DNA from: JANWVO01 sp037446555 | Lineage (GTDB): Bacteria > Acidobacteriota > Terriglobia > Bryobacterales > Bryobacteraceae | Length of the DNA stretch: 64,000 nucleotides | NCBI GenBank assembly: GCA_037446555.1 | Contig: JBBIIK010000002.1 | Span: forward strand, 211,031-275,030 | Reading direction: 5' to 3' | Shown: one piece after another, positions 24,910 through 33,538 of the stretch | Numbering within the stretch: position 1 is the first letter of the stretch | How the letters are laid out: every line of letters starts with the position of its first letter | Position numbers and translations under genes: made by a program | The notes under the pieces: model-generated | What the model saw: only the letters and a program-made list of their open reading frames with translations | Databases searched by the model: none | Told to the model about the DNA's origin: nothing

Positions 24910-25199
24910 GTTCCTCCCCGCCCGCTCCGGCGCCACCGCAGGATCGTCTCACCTGGTTCGAAAAACTCTCTTACGCCGTCTTCTGCATCTTCACTCTCGA
25001 AGTCGGACTCTTTCTGCTCATCTATCCGTGGATGCATCCTGTCTGGTCGCAGAACTCCCTCTTCCACCTTGTGCCCCAATGGCACCCCTTCTTCATGAGC
25101 AACTACTTCCGCGGCGCCGTCAGCGGCCTCGGCCTCCTCAACCTCATCATCAGCGCCTCCCACACCCTGCGCCTCCCCCGCGTTCTCTTCCGCCGCTGA
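24906..25199 (+). CDS. Small two-helix membrane protein (97 aa)
   Basis: A 97-residue protein coupled to rnhB by a 4-base overlap. After a Pro-rich start it has a helix (LSYAVFCIFTLEVGLFLLIY, about residues 22-41), a Trp/His-containing loop and a second helix-like stretch (GAVSGLGLLNLIISASHTL). It resembles short membrane proteins I recall from Acidobacteriota. No function is known to me. Confidence 0.65.
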   Translation: MSSSPPAPAPPQDRLTWFEKLSYAVFCIFTLEVGLFLLIYPWMHPVWSQNSLFHLVPQWHPFFMSNYFRGAVSGLGLLNLIISASHTLRLPRVLFRR

Positions 25200-25206
25200 C
25201 CCGCGC

Positions 25207-26250
25207 TTACGCCGCCGTGTAGCTGCCCGCTCCGGCGCGGAAACACAACCGCCCGCCATCCCCGGCCGGTTCCACCTGCACCACTTCGCCCGGGCGCGCC
25301 AGCCCCTCCAGCACCACGCGCGCCAGCGGCTGAATCACATGCCGGTGCATGGTCCGCTTCAGCTCCCGCGCCCCGTACTCCGCGCTCGTCCCCTGCTCGA
25401 GCAGAAACCGCCGCGCCTCGGCCGTCAGCGAGAGCCGGAAGGCCGCCTCCCCCAACCGGCCCTCGATGTGCCGGTGCAGCTCCTCCAGTTGCAGGTCCAG
25501 GATCCGCTCGAACGCCTCCGCATCCAGCGGACGGTAGGTGAGAATCCGGTCGATGCGGTTCACGAACTCCGGCGAAAAGCGCTTCTTCACCGCGCCCAGC
25601 GCCACCCGCTCCAGCGTCCGCTCCGCCGCCTCCGCCGGCGCCGCCGCAGCCAGCCCGAACCGCTGCCGCGTCTGCCGCGCCATCTCCCGCGCTCCCAGGT
25701 TCGAGGTCAGGAAGATCAGGCTGCGCTCGAAGTTCACCGTCGTGTTGTCGCCCAGCTTCAGCGCCGCCTTGTCCAGCACGCCCAGCAGCAGCCGGCCTAG
25801 CGATGCCGCCGCCTTCTCGATCTCGTCGAACAGCACGATCGAAAGGCTCGACCGCTCGCTTGCCACCGCGTTCAGCTTCGTCTGCGTCAGCATCGGCTGC
25901 GTCTCGCGGTGGCCGATATAGCCCGGCGGCGCCCCGATCAGCCGCGCCACTTCATGCTCCAGCTGGAACTCCCCGCAGTCGATCCGCAGCACGTGCCGAT
26001 CGCTGCCGTGCAGCGCCTCGGCCAGCGCCTCCACCGTCCGGGTCTTGCCAGTTCCTGTCGGCCCAAGCAGCAGAAACACTCCCACCGGCCGCCCCGCCGG
26101 CGAAAGCCCCGCCTCATACAGCTCAACATACGGAACGATAGCCCGGATCGCCTCCTCCTGTCCCACCACGCGCCTCAACAGGCGGTGCGCCAGCGGCGGC
26201 GGGCCGCCGGCCGGCTCTTCCCGCCGCAGCGGGATCACAGGGGCTCGCAT
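25207..26250 (-). CDS. Single-ring Clp/Hsp100-type AAA+ ATPase (D2-like)
   Basis: The 347-residue protein corresponds to the second ATPase domain of ClpA/ClpB standing alone: VVGQEEAIRAI at the start, Walker A GPTGTGKT (near residue 64), pore loop GAPPGYIGHRE, Walker B IVLFDEIEKA, sensor TSNLGAREMA, FSPEFVNRIDRIL and sensor 2 EYGARELKR. There is no Clp N domain, first ATPase ring or middle domain, so it probably remodels a specific substrate. GGAGGTGA lies 9 bases before ATG 26250, and TACAAT (26279-26274, minus) may be its -10. The tail overlaps no gene. Partner and substrate are unknown. Confidence 0.85.
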   Translation of the reverse strand: MRAPVIPLRREEPAGGPPPLAHRLLRRVVGQEEAIRAIVPYVELYEAGLSPAGRPVGVFLLLGPTGTGKTRTVEALAEALHGSDRHVLRIDCGEFQLEHEVARLIGAPPGYIGHRETQPMLTQTKLNAVASERSSLSIVLFDEIEKAAASLGRLLLGVLDKAALKLGDNTTVNFERSLIFLTSNLGAREMARQTRQRFGLAAAAPAEAAERTLERVALGAVKKRFSPEFVNRIDRILTYRPLDAEAFERILDLQLEELHRHIEGRLGEAAFRLSLTAEARRFLLEQGTSAEYGARELKRTMHRHVIQPLARVVLEGLARPGEVVQVEPAGDGGRLCFRAGAGSYTAA

Positions 26251-26342
26251 GCGCGCCTTTCACCTCCGCGCGCATTGTACACGCGCCCGGCAAGACGCCC
26301 CGCCTTCTCCGGCCCCGCTCCTCACTCCGGAACCGCCGCTTC

Positions 26343-27473
26343 TCAGGCCCCGGAAGCCGTCAGAAATGAATGAATTGCCCGCAGAATCCGCTCGCTGGCG
26401 CGCCCGTCCCCGAAAGGATTGCGAACTCGTGTGAACGCCTCCCTCGCTTCGGCCGAATCCAGCAGCCGCCCGGCGCTGAAGACGATCCGGTCCGGATCGG
26501 TCCCCACCAGGATCGCCGCGCCCGCCTCCACTGCCTCCTGCCGCTCCGTCTTCTCCCGCATCACCAGAACCGGCTTGCCGAACGACGGCCCCTCCTCCTG
26601 CACTCCGCCGCTGTCCGTCAGCAGAATGTCCGCCCGCCGCATCAGGTCCACAAAGGGCACGTAGTCGAGCGGTTCCACCAGGCTCACTCCCTCCACCCCG
26701 CCCAGCATCCGCTCCACCACTTCCCGCACGTTCGGATTCGGATGCACCGGGTACACAATCTCCACGTCGCCCCGTCCAGCGAGCCGCCGCACCGCCTCGC
26801 AGATCCGCACAAACCCCTCGCCGAAGCTCTCCCGCCGGTGCGCCGTCATCAGGATCAGCTTTTTTCCAGCAGCCGGCACAGCGCCGTCAAAGCCCTGCCA
26901 CTCGCCTCTGTCCAGCCGCTCGCGCACATACAGCAGGGCGTCGATCCCCGTGTTGCCGGTGACGTGGATCCGCTCCCTTTCCACGCCCTCGCGCAGCAGG
27001 TTCTCCGCCGCCCGCGGCGTCGGCGCAAAGTGCAACGCCGCCAGCCGCCCCGCAAGCACCCGGTTCATCTCTTCGGGAAACGGCTGCGTCAAGTCCCCTG
27101 TGCGCAGCCCCGCCTCCACATGTCCCGATGGAATCCGCCGGTGGAAACTGGCGAGCGCTCCCGCCATCGTCGTCGTCGTGTCGCCCTGCACCAGGACGAA
27201 GTCCGGCTGCTCATCCTTCAGCACCGGATCCAGCCGTTCGAGGATTCGCGCCGTCAGCGCGTTCATCGGCTGGTCCGGCGCCATCACGTCAAGATCATGA
27301 TCCGGCGCCACCCCGAACCGCCCGAGCATCAAGTCCAGCATCTCGCGGTGCTGCGCCGTCACGCACACCCGCGCCTCGAATTCTTCGCGCTCGCGCATCC
27401 TCAGGATCACCGGGCACAGCTTCACCGCCTCGGGACGCGTGCCGAAGACGAATAGAACCTTGTACCGCTTCAT
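26343..27473 (-). CDS. wecB: UDP-N-acetylglucosamine 2-epimerase (non-hydrolysing)
   Basis: The protein starts VLFVFGTRPEAVKLCPVI, with VQGDTTTTMAGALASF, GHVEAGLRTGDLTQPFPEE, VTGNTGIDALLY, LMTAHRRESFGEG and LTDSGGVQEEGPSFGKPVLV. These are the WecB/MnaA signatures; it converts UDP-GlcNAc to UDP-ManNAc for surface polysaccharide. Length (376) is normal. infA lies 48 bases upstream on the same strand. Confidence 0.95.
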   Translation of the reverse strand: MKRYKVLFVFGTRPEAVKLCPVILRMREREEFEARVCVTAQHREMLDLMLGRFGVAPDHDLDVMAPDQPMNALTARILERLDPVLKDEQPDFVLVQGDTTTTMAGALASFHRRIPSGHVEAGLRTGDLTQPFPEEMNRVLAGRLAALHFAPTPRAAENLLREGVERERIHVTGNTGIDALLYVRERLDRGEWQGFDGAVPAAGKKLILMTAHRRESFGEGFVRICEAVRRLAGRGDVEIVYPVHPNPNVREVVERMLGGVEGVSLVEPLDYVPFVDLMRRADILLTDSGGVQEEGPSFGKPVLVMREKTERQEAVEAGAAILVGTDPDRIVFSAGRLLDSAEAREAFTRVRNPFGDGRASERILRAIHSFLTASGA

Positions 27474-27521
27474 CGGATCAGCCGCGCCGCTCGGCGTGCG
27501 GCCCTGCGTTTCGGAGGGGGC

Positions 27522-27746
27522 TTACTTGTGACGGTACGTGATGCGCCCTTTGGTCAGATCGTACGGCGACATCTCCAGGGTCACCCGGTCGCCCGCCAGC
27601 ACCCGGATGCGGTTCCTTCTCAGTTTCCCCGCCAGATGCGCCAGCACCACCCGGCTCTGGTCCTGGTCGAGCTGCACGCTGAAAAGCCCGCTGGGGAATT
27701 TCTCCACCACCGTGCCGGTCACCTCAATGCAATCTTCCTTGCTCAT
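27522..27746 (-). CDS. infA: Translation initiation factor IF-1
   Basis: A 74-residue S1/OB-fold protein: SKEDCIEVTGTVVEKFPSG, then VLAHLAGKLRRNRIRVLAGD and VTLEMSPYDLTKGRITYRHK, matching IF-1. AGGAGGACG precedes the ATG at 27746. It is away from the ribosomal protein operons where infA often lies, between a UbiD-type gene and wecB. Confidence 0.96.
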   Translation of the reverse strand: MSKEDCIEVTGTVVEKFPSGLFSVQLDQDQSRVVLAHLAGKLRRNRIRVLAGDRVTLEMSPYDLTKGRITYRHK

Positions 27747-27847
27747 CGTCCTCCTGTGAAACGTGGATCTTGGCGCGCGGCGCAAAGGCCGGATTCGCGC
27801 ATTCCCAGTATATCCCACCCCCATTTCAACCGAATTTCCGCGCCGCA

Positions 27848-29302
27848 TCACCCGCGCCCGAGGTATTTCGCCGGATCCGCCTCGTCGAACGCCGTCCGCC
27901 GGAATTCCTCCTTCATCGCCCATGGAACCGTGCAATCGAAGATCGTCTTGCACGAGATCCCCTCGGCGCGGATCGACGGGCTGAACGCGGGCGACTGCGA
28001 CGGATCCAGCGGATGGCACCGCACGCCCGGGATGAACACCGTACTCGCGTCGCCCTGGTAGCGCGTCGTCATCGCCCACAGCACCTCGTCCGTCTGGAAC
28101 AAGTCCACGTCGTCGTCCACCAGGATCACGTGCTTCAGCTCCGGAAACGCCGCAAACGCCACCAGCGCCGCCTGTCTCTGCCTCCCTTCGTCGCGCGGCT
28201 CCGCCTTGCGGAATTGCAAAATCGCCAGATACTTCCCGCCCCCCGCCGGGTGGCAGTACACGTTTCGCACACGCCCCGGCATGGCGCGCTCCGACATCTG
28301 CAAGATGCTCGCTTCGGTCGGAATCCCCGCCAGTTGGCAGTGCTCCATCCCCGGTCCGACGATCGTTTGCAGCACCGGCGAGCGCCGGTGCGTCACCGCC
28401 GTCACGCGGATCACCGGCAGCGCCTCCTGCGCCTTGCCCATGTAGCCAGGAAACTCCGGCATGCTGCAGCCCGTGCCGGTCTGCACGTCTTCCCGGATCC
28501 GCTCGCCCGGCAGAATCTCGCCCTCGATCACGAACTCTGCATCCGCCACCGCCTCCACCGGCTGCGACGCGCACCGTGCCAGCCGCACCGCCCGCCTCCG
28601 CAGCCCGCCAGCAATCGCCAGTTCATCGAAGCCCAGCGGCGTCGCCGGCGGCTCGAAGCACGCCGCCAGATAGATCGCCGGGTCCATGCCGATGCTGATC
28701 GACACCGGCAGCGCCTCCCCGCGCGCCTCCGCCTTGGCGCGGAACACGTCGATGTGCCGCCCCGGCGCGAAATACACGCTCAGCCGGTCCGGTCCCTGCA
28801 CGCACAGCCGGTGAATGGTGACGTCCGCCTCCCCCGTCTCCGGATCGCGGGCCCGCAGCAGCCCCATCGTGATGTACGGGCCCGCATCGAGCCGCGTATT
28901 GGTCGGCGCGGGCACGATCCGCCTCACATCCAGCGGCGCCCGGATCACCACCTCCTGACACGGCGCCTCCTCCACCATCTGCGCCTCCACCGGATGCTCC
29001 AGCGCCCCGAGCATTTGAAATCCAAGCCGCGCCGGCTCCGCGCCCAGCAGCAGCGCCACCCTGCGCCTTGTGCCCAGCACGCCTGCCACGACGGGCACGT
29101 CGAATCCCTTCACGCGCCGGAACAGCATCGCCGGCCCCGCCGGCGCCGGCGGCAGCACCGGAACCCCTGCGCCTACGCGCCGGTACACCGCCGCCAGTTC
29201 GGCTTCCGGGTCCACTTCCACGGTGGATTCCACCAGCTCGCCCGGCACGCTCGCCAGGAACTCGAGCGCCGTCCGCAGGTCGCAGATCTCTTTCGGCTTC
29301 AT
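27848..29302 (-). CDS. UbiD-family decarboxylase
   Basis: A 484-residue member of the prenylated-FMN decarboxylases. YITMGLLRARDPETG, SISIGMDPAIYLAACF, EFVIEGEILPGER, ILVDDDVDLFQTDEVLWAMT and GDASTVFIPGV are typical UbiD segments, including the Glu (EGE) and Asp residues near the cofactor. GGAGGG lies 5 bases before ATG 29302. The usual ubiquinone context and the ubiX prenyltransferase are absent here, so the substrate may be an aromatic acid other than the ubiquinone precursor. Confidence 0.88.
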   Translation of the reverse strand: MKPKEICDLRTALEFLASVPGELVESTVEVDPEAELAAVYRRVGAGVPVLPPAPAGPAMLFRRVKGFDVPVVAGVLGTRRRVALLLGAEPARLGFQMLGALEHPVEAQMVEEAPCQEVVIRAPLDVRRIVPAPTNTRLDAGPYITMGLLRARDPETGEADVTIHRLCVQGPDRLSVYFAPGRHIDVFRAKAEARGEALPVSISIGMDPAIYLAACFEPPATPLGFDELAIAGGLRRRAVRLARCASQPVEAVADAEFVIEGEILPGERIREDVQTGTGCSMPEFPGYMGKAQEALPVIRVTAVTHRRSPVLQTIVGPGMEHCQLAGIPTEASILQMSERAMPGRVRNVYCHPAGGGKYLAILQFRKAEPRDEGRQRQAALVAFAAFPELKHVILVDDDVDLFQTDEVLWAMTTRYQGDASTVFIPGVRCHPLDPSQSPAFSPSIRAEGISCKTIFDCTVPWAMKEEFRRTAFDEADPAKYLGRG

Positions 29303-29423
29303 GGATGCCCTCCGTCCATCGCGTCTCCGTTCGGAACGCGGGTCTTCGAAGCTCCCATCTTACGTCCCGCCCCGCCGCCGCGGTCGCCTCAGCCGAATAG
29401 AATGAAACCGCGGAGACCGCCGT

Positions 29424-31364
29424 ATGCCTCCACGCCTCCTCGCCGCCCTGTTGCTCTCCGCTGCCGCCCACGCGCAACCGCTGCCCGGAACCGCGCCCCT
29501 CTCCACTTCCGAAGACGCCGCCGCGGAAACCGTCTCCGGCATCGGCCGCTACCTCCAGCGAATCCGCCCGTGGTTCGCCGACCGCCGCGACCCCGACCCC
29601 TTCCGCCTGCGCCGCCTCATCGGCGCCGTCGATCCGCGCGTCGAACCAGTTGCCATGGAACCCGTCGGCTCAACGGACCGCTCCCCCGTGCTCGCTGCCA
29701 CGGAGTCTTTCGAGGCCTTCGCCGTCCGCTGGCCCGCCCTCGAAGGCGTCCACGGCGAAGGCATCTATCTGCGCCAGCTCTCCACCCCTCGCCACCTCGT
29801 TATCTTCCTCCCCGGTCCCGGCCGCCTCCCCGAGCATTGCCCGGAGATGTTCGAATTCGCCGCCGCCGGCGCCGACGTCCTCGTGCCGGTGCAGTTGCGC
29901 CGCGACGCCCCTCCGCCGCCCGCTCCCGGCGGATGGGCCAAACACATGAGCGAGCGCGAATGGATCCGCCGCATGGGCTTCCCCCTTGGCCGCCACCCGC
30001 TCGGCTTCGAGGTGCAGAAGGTGATCGCCGCCGTGGATTGGTGGAAGCAGCGCCACCGCGAAGCGCCGGTGTTCGCCGTTGGCGCCTCCGACGGCGCATG
30101 GGTGGCGCAGTTTGCAGCGATCCTGGAACCCCGCATCGCCCGCGTGGAGGCGCTCGATGGAAGCATCGAGCCCGCCGATCCCCTCCAGCAGCCGCTCGAC
30201 CGCATCGTCTCCGGCCTCTCCCGCTTCTTTGGCGACGAAGACCTCCGCGGATTGCTCCGTTCGCGTCTCGCCGCCGTCCCGCGCCTGCCCGCCAAGCCCG
30301 TGCGGCTCGCCGCAACGGATCATGAATCCCGTGCCATCAGGCAGGTGCGCGAGATAGAGGACTTCCTCCAGCGCCTCGCCCGCCGCTCCCGCCGCGTGCG
30401 CGACGAGTTGTGGGCGTCGATCCGCGCCAGCGGCGCAGACCAGTGGCGCGCCGCCGCCGCCCCGCTCGAACGGCGCATCCGCGAAGATGTGATCGGCGAG
30501 GTTCCCCCGGAGCCCTGCCCTCCCGACCCCCGCACGCGCCTCGCCGCGGAAACCCCTCTCTACCGCGCCTGGGACGTCCGCCTCAACGCACGCCCCGAGT
30601 TTCCCGCCCGCGGCGTGCTCCTGCTGCCCGCGCGCATCGAACCGGGCGCGCGCCTGCCGCTCATCGTCGTGCAACACGGCTTGCAGGGACGCCCGCAGGA
30701 CCTCTTCGGACAGAGCCCGGACTCCCGCGCCTTCGCCATCTACCGCAATTACGCGGAGACTCTCGTGCGCGAAGGCTTCGCCGTCTACCTCCCGCAAAAC
30801 CCCCACACGGGCGATTTCCGCTGGCTCGTCCGTCTCGCCCACCCGCTCGGACTCACGCTGTTCAGCTTCATCCGCGAACAATACCGCGTCGCGGTGGACT
30901 GGCTCGCCACGCTGCCCCTGATCGACCCGGAGCGCATCGGCTTCTACGGGCTCTCCTACGGCGGCAAGACCGCCCTGCGCGTGCCCCCCTTCGACCCGCG
31001 TCTCCGCGCCGTCGTCTGCGCCGGTGACTTCAACGAATGGATCGGCAAGCTTACCACCACGGAAGAGCCCTGGAGCTACCTGTTCACCGGCGAGTACGAC
31101 GTACTGGAGTGGAACCTCGCCCACGTCGCCAGCCACGCCGAGCTCGCCATGCTGATCGCGCCCCGCCCGTTCCTCGTCGAGCGCGGGCACGGCGATGGAG
31201 TCGGCATCGACGAATGGGTACTGGCCGAATTCGCCCGCGTCCGGCGCCTCTATGACGAAATGGGCATCGGCGAACGCGCGGCGATTGCTTTCTTCAACGG
31301 GCCGCACCGCATCGACGGCGAGGAGGCGCTCCGCTTGTTCCGCCGATGGCTCATCCGCCCCTGA
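29424..31364 (+). CDS. Secreted tandem alpha/beta-hydrolase-fold protein
   Basis: A signal peptide (PPRLLAALLLSAAAHAQP) is followed by what look like two alpha/beta-hydrolase domains. The first (about 95-260) has LVIFLPGPG and VGASDGAWVA with Ser222 in a GxSxG-like elbow. The second (about 390-645) has PLIVVQHGLQG, IGFYGLSYGG (Ser511) and FNGPHRIDG (His628) and resembles the acetyl-xylan-esterase/dienelactone-hydrolase-like proteins common in polysaccharide-degrading Acidobacteriota and Planctomycetes. The second is the likely esterase; whether the first is active is unclear. TAGAAT (29398-29403) is a possible -10. Confidence 0.75.
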   Translation: MPPRLLAALLLSAAAHAQPLPGTAPLSTSEDAAAETVSGIGRYLQRIRPWFADRRDPDPFRLRRLIGAVDPRVEPVAMEPVGSTDRSPVLAATESFEAFAVRWPALEGVHGEGIYLRQLSTPRHLVIFLPGPGRLPEHCPEMFEFAAAGADVLVPVQLRRDAPPPPAPGGWAKHMSEREWIRRMGFPLGRHPLGFEVQKVIAAVDWWKQRHREAPVFAVGASDGAWVAQFAAILEPRIARVEALDGSIEPADPLQQPLDRIVSGLSRFFGDEDLRGLLRSRLAAVPRLPAKPVRLAATDHESRAIRQVREIEDFLQRLARRSRRVRDELWASIRASGADQWRAAAAPLERRIREDVIGEVPPEPCPPDPRTRLAAETPLYRAWDVRLNARPEFPARGVLLLPARIEPGARLPLIVVQHGLQGRPQDLFGQSPDSRAFAIYRNYAETLVREGFAVYLPQNPHTGDFRWLVRLAHPLGLTLFSFIREQYRVAVDWLATLPLIDPERIGFYGLSYGGKTALRVPPFDPRLRAVVCAGDFNEWIGKLTTTEEPWSYLFTGEYDVLEWNLAHVASHAELAMLIAPRPFLVERGHGDGVGIDEWVLAEFARVRRLYDEMGIGERAAIAFFNGPHRIDGEEALRLFRRWLIRP

Positions 31365-31368
31365 GCCC

Positions 31369-31572
31369 CTACCGCAGCCGCGACGCCCACTTCAGGAACC
31401 GCCACAGCTCACCGCGGTGCTCCACGCAAAAGCGCCAGAACTCGCGCGCCCCGATGCTGGCTGCCTCCACCCCCCGATAGGTTTCGATCCGCCACCGCAG
31501 GTAAGGGCTCTTCCACGGTGCCAGACGGTATCCGCAGCTCGCCGTCCACAGGAACCGCAACGCGCGCCACAT
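31369..31572 (-). CDS. Conserved small basic protein (67 aa)
   Basis: The sequence RALRFLWTASCGYRLAPWKS with SPYLRWRIETYRGVEA and LWRFLKWASRL is rich in Trp and Arg. I recall similar short proteins in many Acidobacteriota, often scored as hypothetical. It has no signal peptide or clear membrane helix. It lies 12 bases downstream of a VWA gene on the same strand and is probably cotranscribed. Function unknown. Confidence 0.65.
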   Translation of the reverse strand: MWRALRFLWTASCGYRLAPWKSPYLRWRIETYRGVEAASIGAREFWRFCVEHRGELWRFLKWASRLR

Positions 31573-31584
31573 CGTCGCCCCGTT

Positions 31585-32514
31585 TCAGCGGCTGGCGCGC
31601 TTGTTCGGCTCCGGCGTCGCGTAGTAGCCGCTGCGCGTGCGCACGCTGTAGCGACCGCCCGTGGTCACCACCCGGATGGAGCGGAACGTGCCGTCCAGGT
31701 TCTGGTTCAGCGGCGAGTACGCAATCACATACTGGTTGCGGATGTCGTGCGCCACCTGTACGGCGATCTGCTCCACCTCCGCCACATCCCCGGGATAGTA
31801 GCTCGCCCCGCCCGAGGCGCGCGTCATCGCGTCGATCGCCCGCATGGCGCGTTTGCGGTCGCGCGCGTCTTCCTTGCCCAGGATGCCGATGCCGTAGATC
31901 AGCACCTCGCTGCGATGAACCTTCTCCACCAGCTTCTCCAGCGTCACCCCTGTCGATGCCGTGTCATTGCCGTCAGTGATCACCAGCAGGATCTTCTTGT
32001 CCTTCTTGCCTTCCTGCTTCAGGTAATCGATTGACATCGACACCGCGTCGCGCAGCGCGGTCCCGCCGCGGCTGTCGATCCGCGCTACGCCCTCTTCGAG
32101 CTTCGTGATGTCGCTCGTGAAAGGCACGTCGAGATACGCCTCGTCGTTGAAATTGACCACGAACACCTCGTCCTGCGGATTCGACGTCTTCGCCAGCCGC
32201 AGTGCCGCCGCTTCCACCCTCGCCCGCTTCTCCCGCATCGAGCCGCTGTTGTCGATCACGATCCCCAGGCTCACCGGCACGTCCTCGCGCTTGAAGAGCC
32301 GGATCGGCTGCTCCACCTTGTTCTCGTATACCTTGAACGCGCTCTGCGGAAGGTTCGTGATCAGTCCGCCCTTGCGATCCACGACCGCGCAATGCAGCAC
32401 CACCAGCCGCGTGTCCACCCGGATCACGGTCTGGTCGTCCGGCGTGAGCGGCTGCTGCGCGCCCGCTGCAGCGGCCAGCGCCAAGCACGCCGCCAGTTTA
32501 CTGAGTCGGAGCAT
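31585..32514 (-). CDS. Secreted VWA-domain protein (acidobacterial type)
   Basis: After a signal peptide (LACLALAAAAGAQ) comes the short beta region typical of this family (RLVVLHCAVVDRKGGLITNL, FKVYENKVEQPI) and a von Willebrand A domain with the MIDAS motif DNSGSM (near residue 88), a later Thr (GGTALRDA) and LLVITDGND. The C-terminus has QYVIAYSPLNQNLDG and RSGYYA. Such secreted VWA proteins are numerous in Acidobacteriota; their ligands are not known. It overlaps the next VWA gene by 17 bases and looks like a tandem duplicate. Confidence 0.85.
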   Translation of the reverse strand: MLRLSKLAACLALAAAAGAQQPLTPDDQTVIRVDTRLVVLHCAVVDRKGGLITNLPQSAFKVYENKVEQPIRLFKREDVPVSLGIVIDNSGSMREKRARVEAAALRLAKTSNPQDEVFVVNFNDEAYLDVPFTSDITKLEEGVARIDSRGGTALRDAVSMSIDYLKQEGKKDKKILLVITDGNDTASTGVTLEKLVEKVHRSEVLIYGIGILGKEDARDRKRAMRAIDAMTRASGGASYYPGDVAEVEQIAVQVAHDIRNQYVIAYSPLNQNLDGTFRSIRVVTTGGRYSVRTRSGYYATPEPNKRASR

Positions 32515-33478
32515 AATACCCTTGCCGGTGCAGCGCCCGCAGAGGCGGCAGGCCGCGCGGCTGATTCAATTTTACCGAGATCCGCCGGTACTTTCCGTCC
32601 CGCTTCGGGTTCTTGGAGATGTACCCCAGCACGTACTGGTTTCGCAGCTCCAGCCCGATCTTGGCCGCAATGTCTGGCAAGTCGTTCAGGTTGTCCACCG
32701 GGAAGTGCCGCCCGCCGGTCATCTCCGCCAGGTCGCTCAGCAGCCCTGGCCCGGCCAGCTCCTCCGCCGTGCGCCCCCGCGCGCCAATGGGCTCGAAGAT
32801 CCCGATCGCGTAAACCTGCGCGTCGGCTTCCTTCAACGAGTTGCGGATCTCTGTCTCCGTGTATCGGCTCGAATTGTCGCCTCCGTCGGAGATCACCAGC
32901 AACGCCCTGCGCGGATTACGCCCCTTCTTCAACGTCTGCATCGCCAGATAGAGCGCGTCCAGCAGCGCCGTGCGTCCCTTGGCCTGCGTGAACGTCAGCC
33001 GGTTCTGGATCTCCTCCAGTTCCCGCGTGAACGGCACCACCAGCAGCGGGCGCTCGTTGAACTGGATCAGGAAAAATTCGTCCTCCGGGTTCGCGGTCTT
33101 GAAGAACGCAGCCGCCGCCTGCCGGCTCTTGTGCAGCTTGTTGCCCATCGATCCGCTGGCGTCGAAGACCAGCCCGATGGAAATCGGCGCGTCAAAGCTG
33201 GCGAAATAGGTGATCTCCTGCTCCACCTTGTCTTCGTAAAGCCGGAAATTCTCCTTCTCCATGCCGGTCACGATCTGGTTCAGCGGCGTGGTCACCGTGA
33301 TCGGCACCAGGACCAGGCTGGTGTCGATCCGCAGGTTCGGCGTGATGCGCTCGTTGTCCGGAGCCTCCACCCGCGGCTTCGCTCGTGGCGTGATGGAAGG
33401 CCGGGCTTCCTGCCCCCACAACCCCTCTGCCGCCCCGCAGGCGAGCCAAACCAGGCATGGCAGGATCCACCCCTTCAT
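32498..33478 (-). CDS. Secreted VWA-domain protein (paralogue of the neighbour)
   Basis: This 326-residue protein has the same layout as the 31585-32514 product: signal peptide, VLVPITVTTPLNQIVTGMEK, FRLYEDKVEQEI, a VWA domain with MIDAS DASGSM and KGRTALLDALYLA, LLVISDGGDNSS, and the tail NQYVLGYISKNPKRDG and RQGYYAP. AAGGAGA lies 7 bases before ATG 33478. A 60-base gap separates it from the divergent kdsB. Confidence 0.85.
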   Translation of the reverse strand: MKGWILPCLVWLACGAAEGLWGQEARPSITPRAKPRVEAPDNERITPNLRIDTSLVLVPITVTTPLNQIVTGMEKENFRLYEDKVEQEITYFASFDAPISIGLVFDASGSMGNKLHKSRQAAAAFFKTANPEDEFFLIQFNERPLLVVPFTRELEEIQNRLTFTQAKGRTALLDALYLAMQTLKKGRNPRRALLVISDGGDNSSRYTETEIRNSLKEADAQVYAIGIFEPIGARGRTAEELAGPGLLSDLAEMTGGRHFPVDNLNDLPDIAAKIGLELRNQYVLGYISKNPKRDGKYRRISVKLNQPRGLPPLRALHRQGYYAPTQ

Positions 33479-33527
33479 GGCCTGTCTCCTTTGCCCGCAC
33501 CCTGAGTATACAGCACCTTTTTCGTGC

Positions 33528-33533
33528 TATGCT
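33528..33533 (+). promoter_or_regulatory. -10-like box directly before the kdsB start
   Basis: TATGCT lies only 5 bases before the GTG start of kdsB, and no ribosome site is visible, so the transcript may be leaderless. No strong -35 is seen. Confidence 0.4.
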
Positions 33534-33538
33534 CGATT

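Noticed and set aside
27522..28574. A 350-codon frame containing infA
   Set aside because: Only the last 74 codons match IF-1, and a strong ribosome site precedes ATG 27746; the upstream part is a shadow of the UbiD-type gene.
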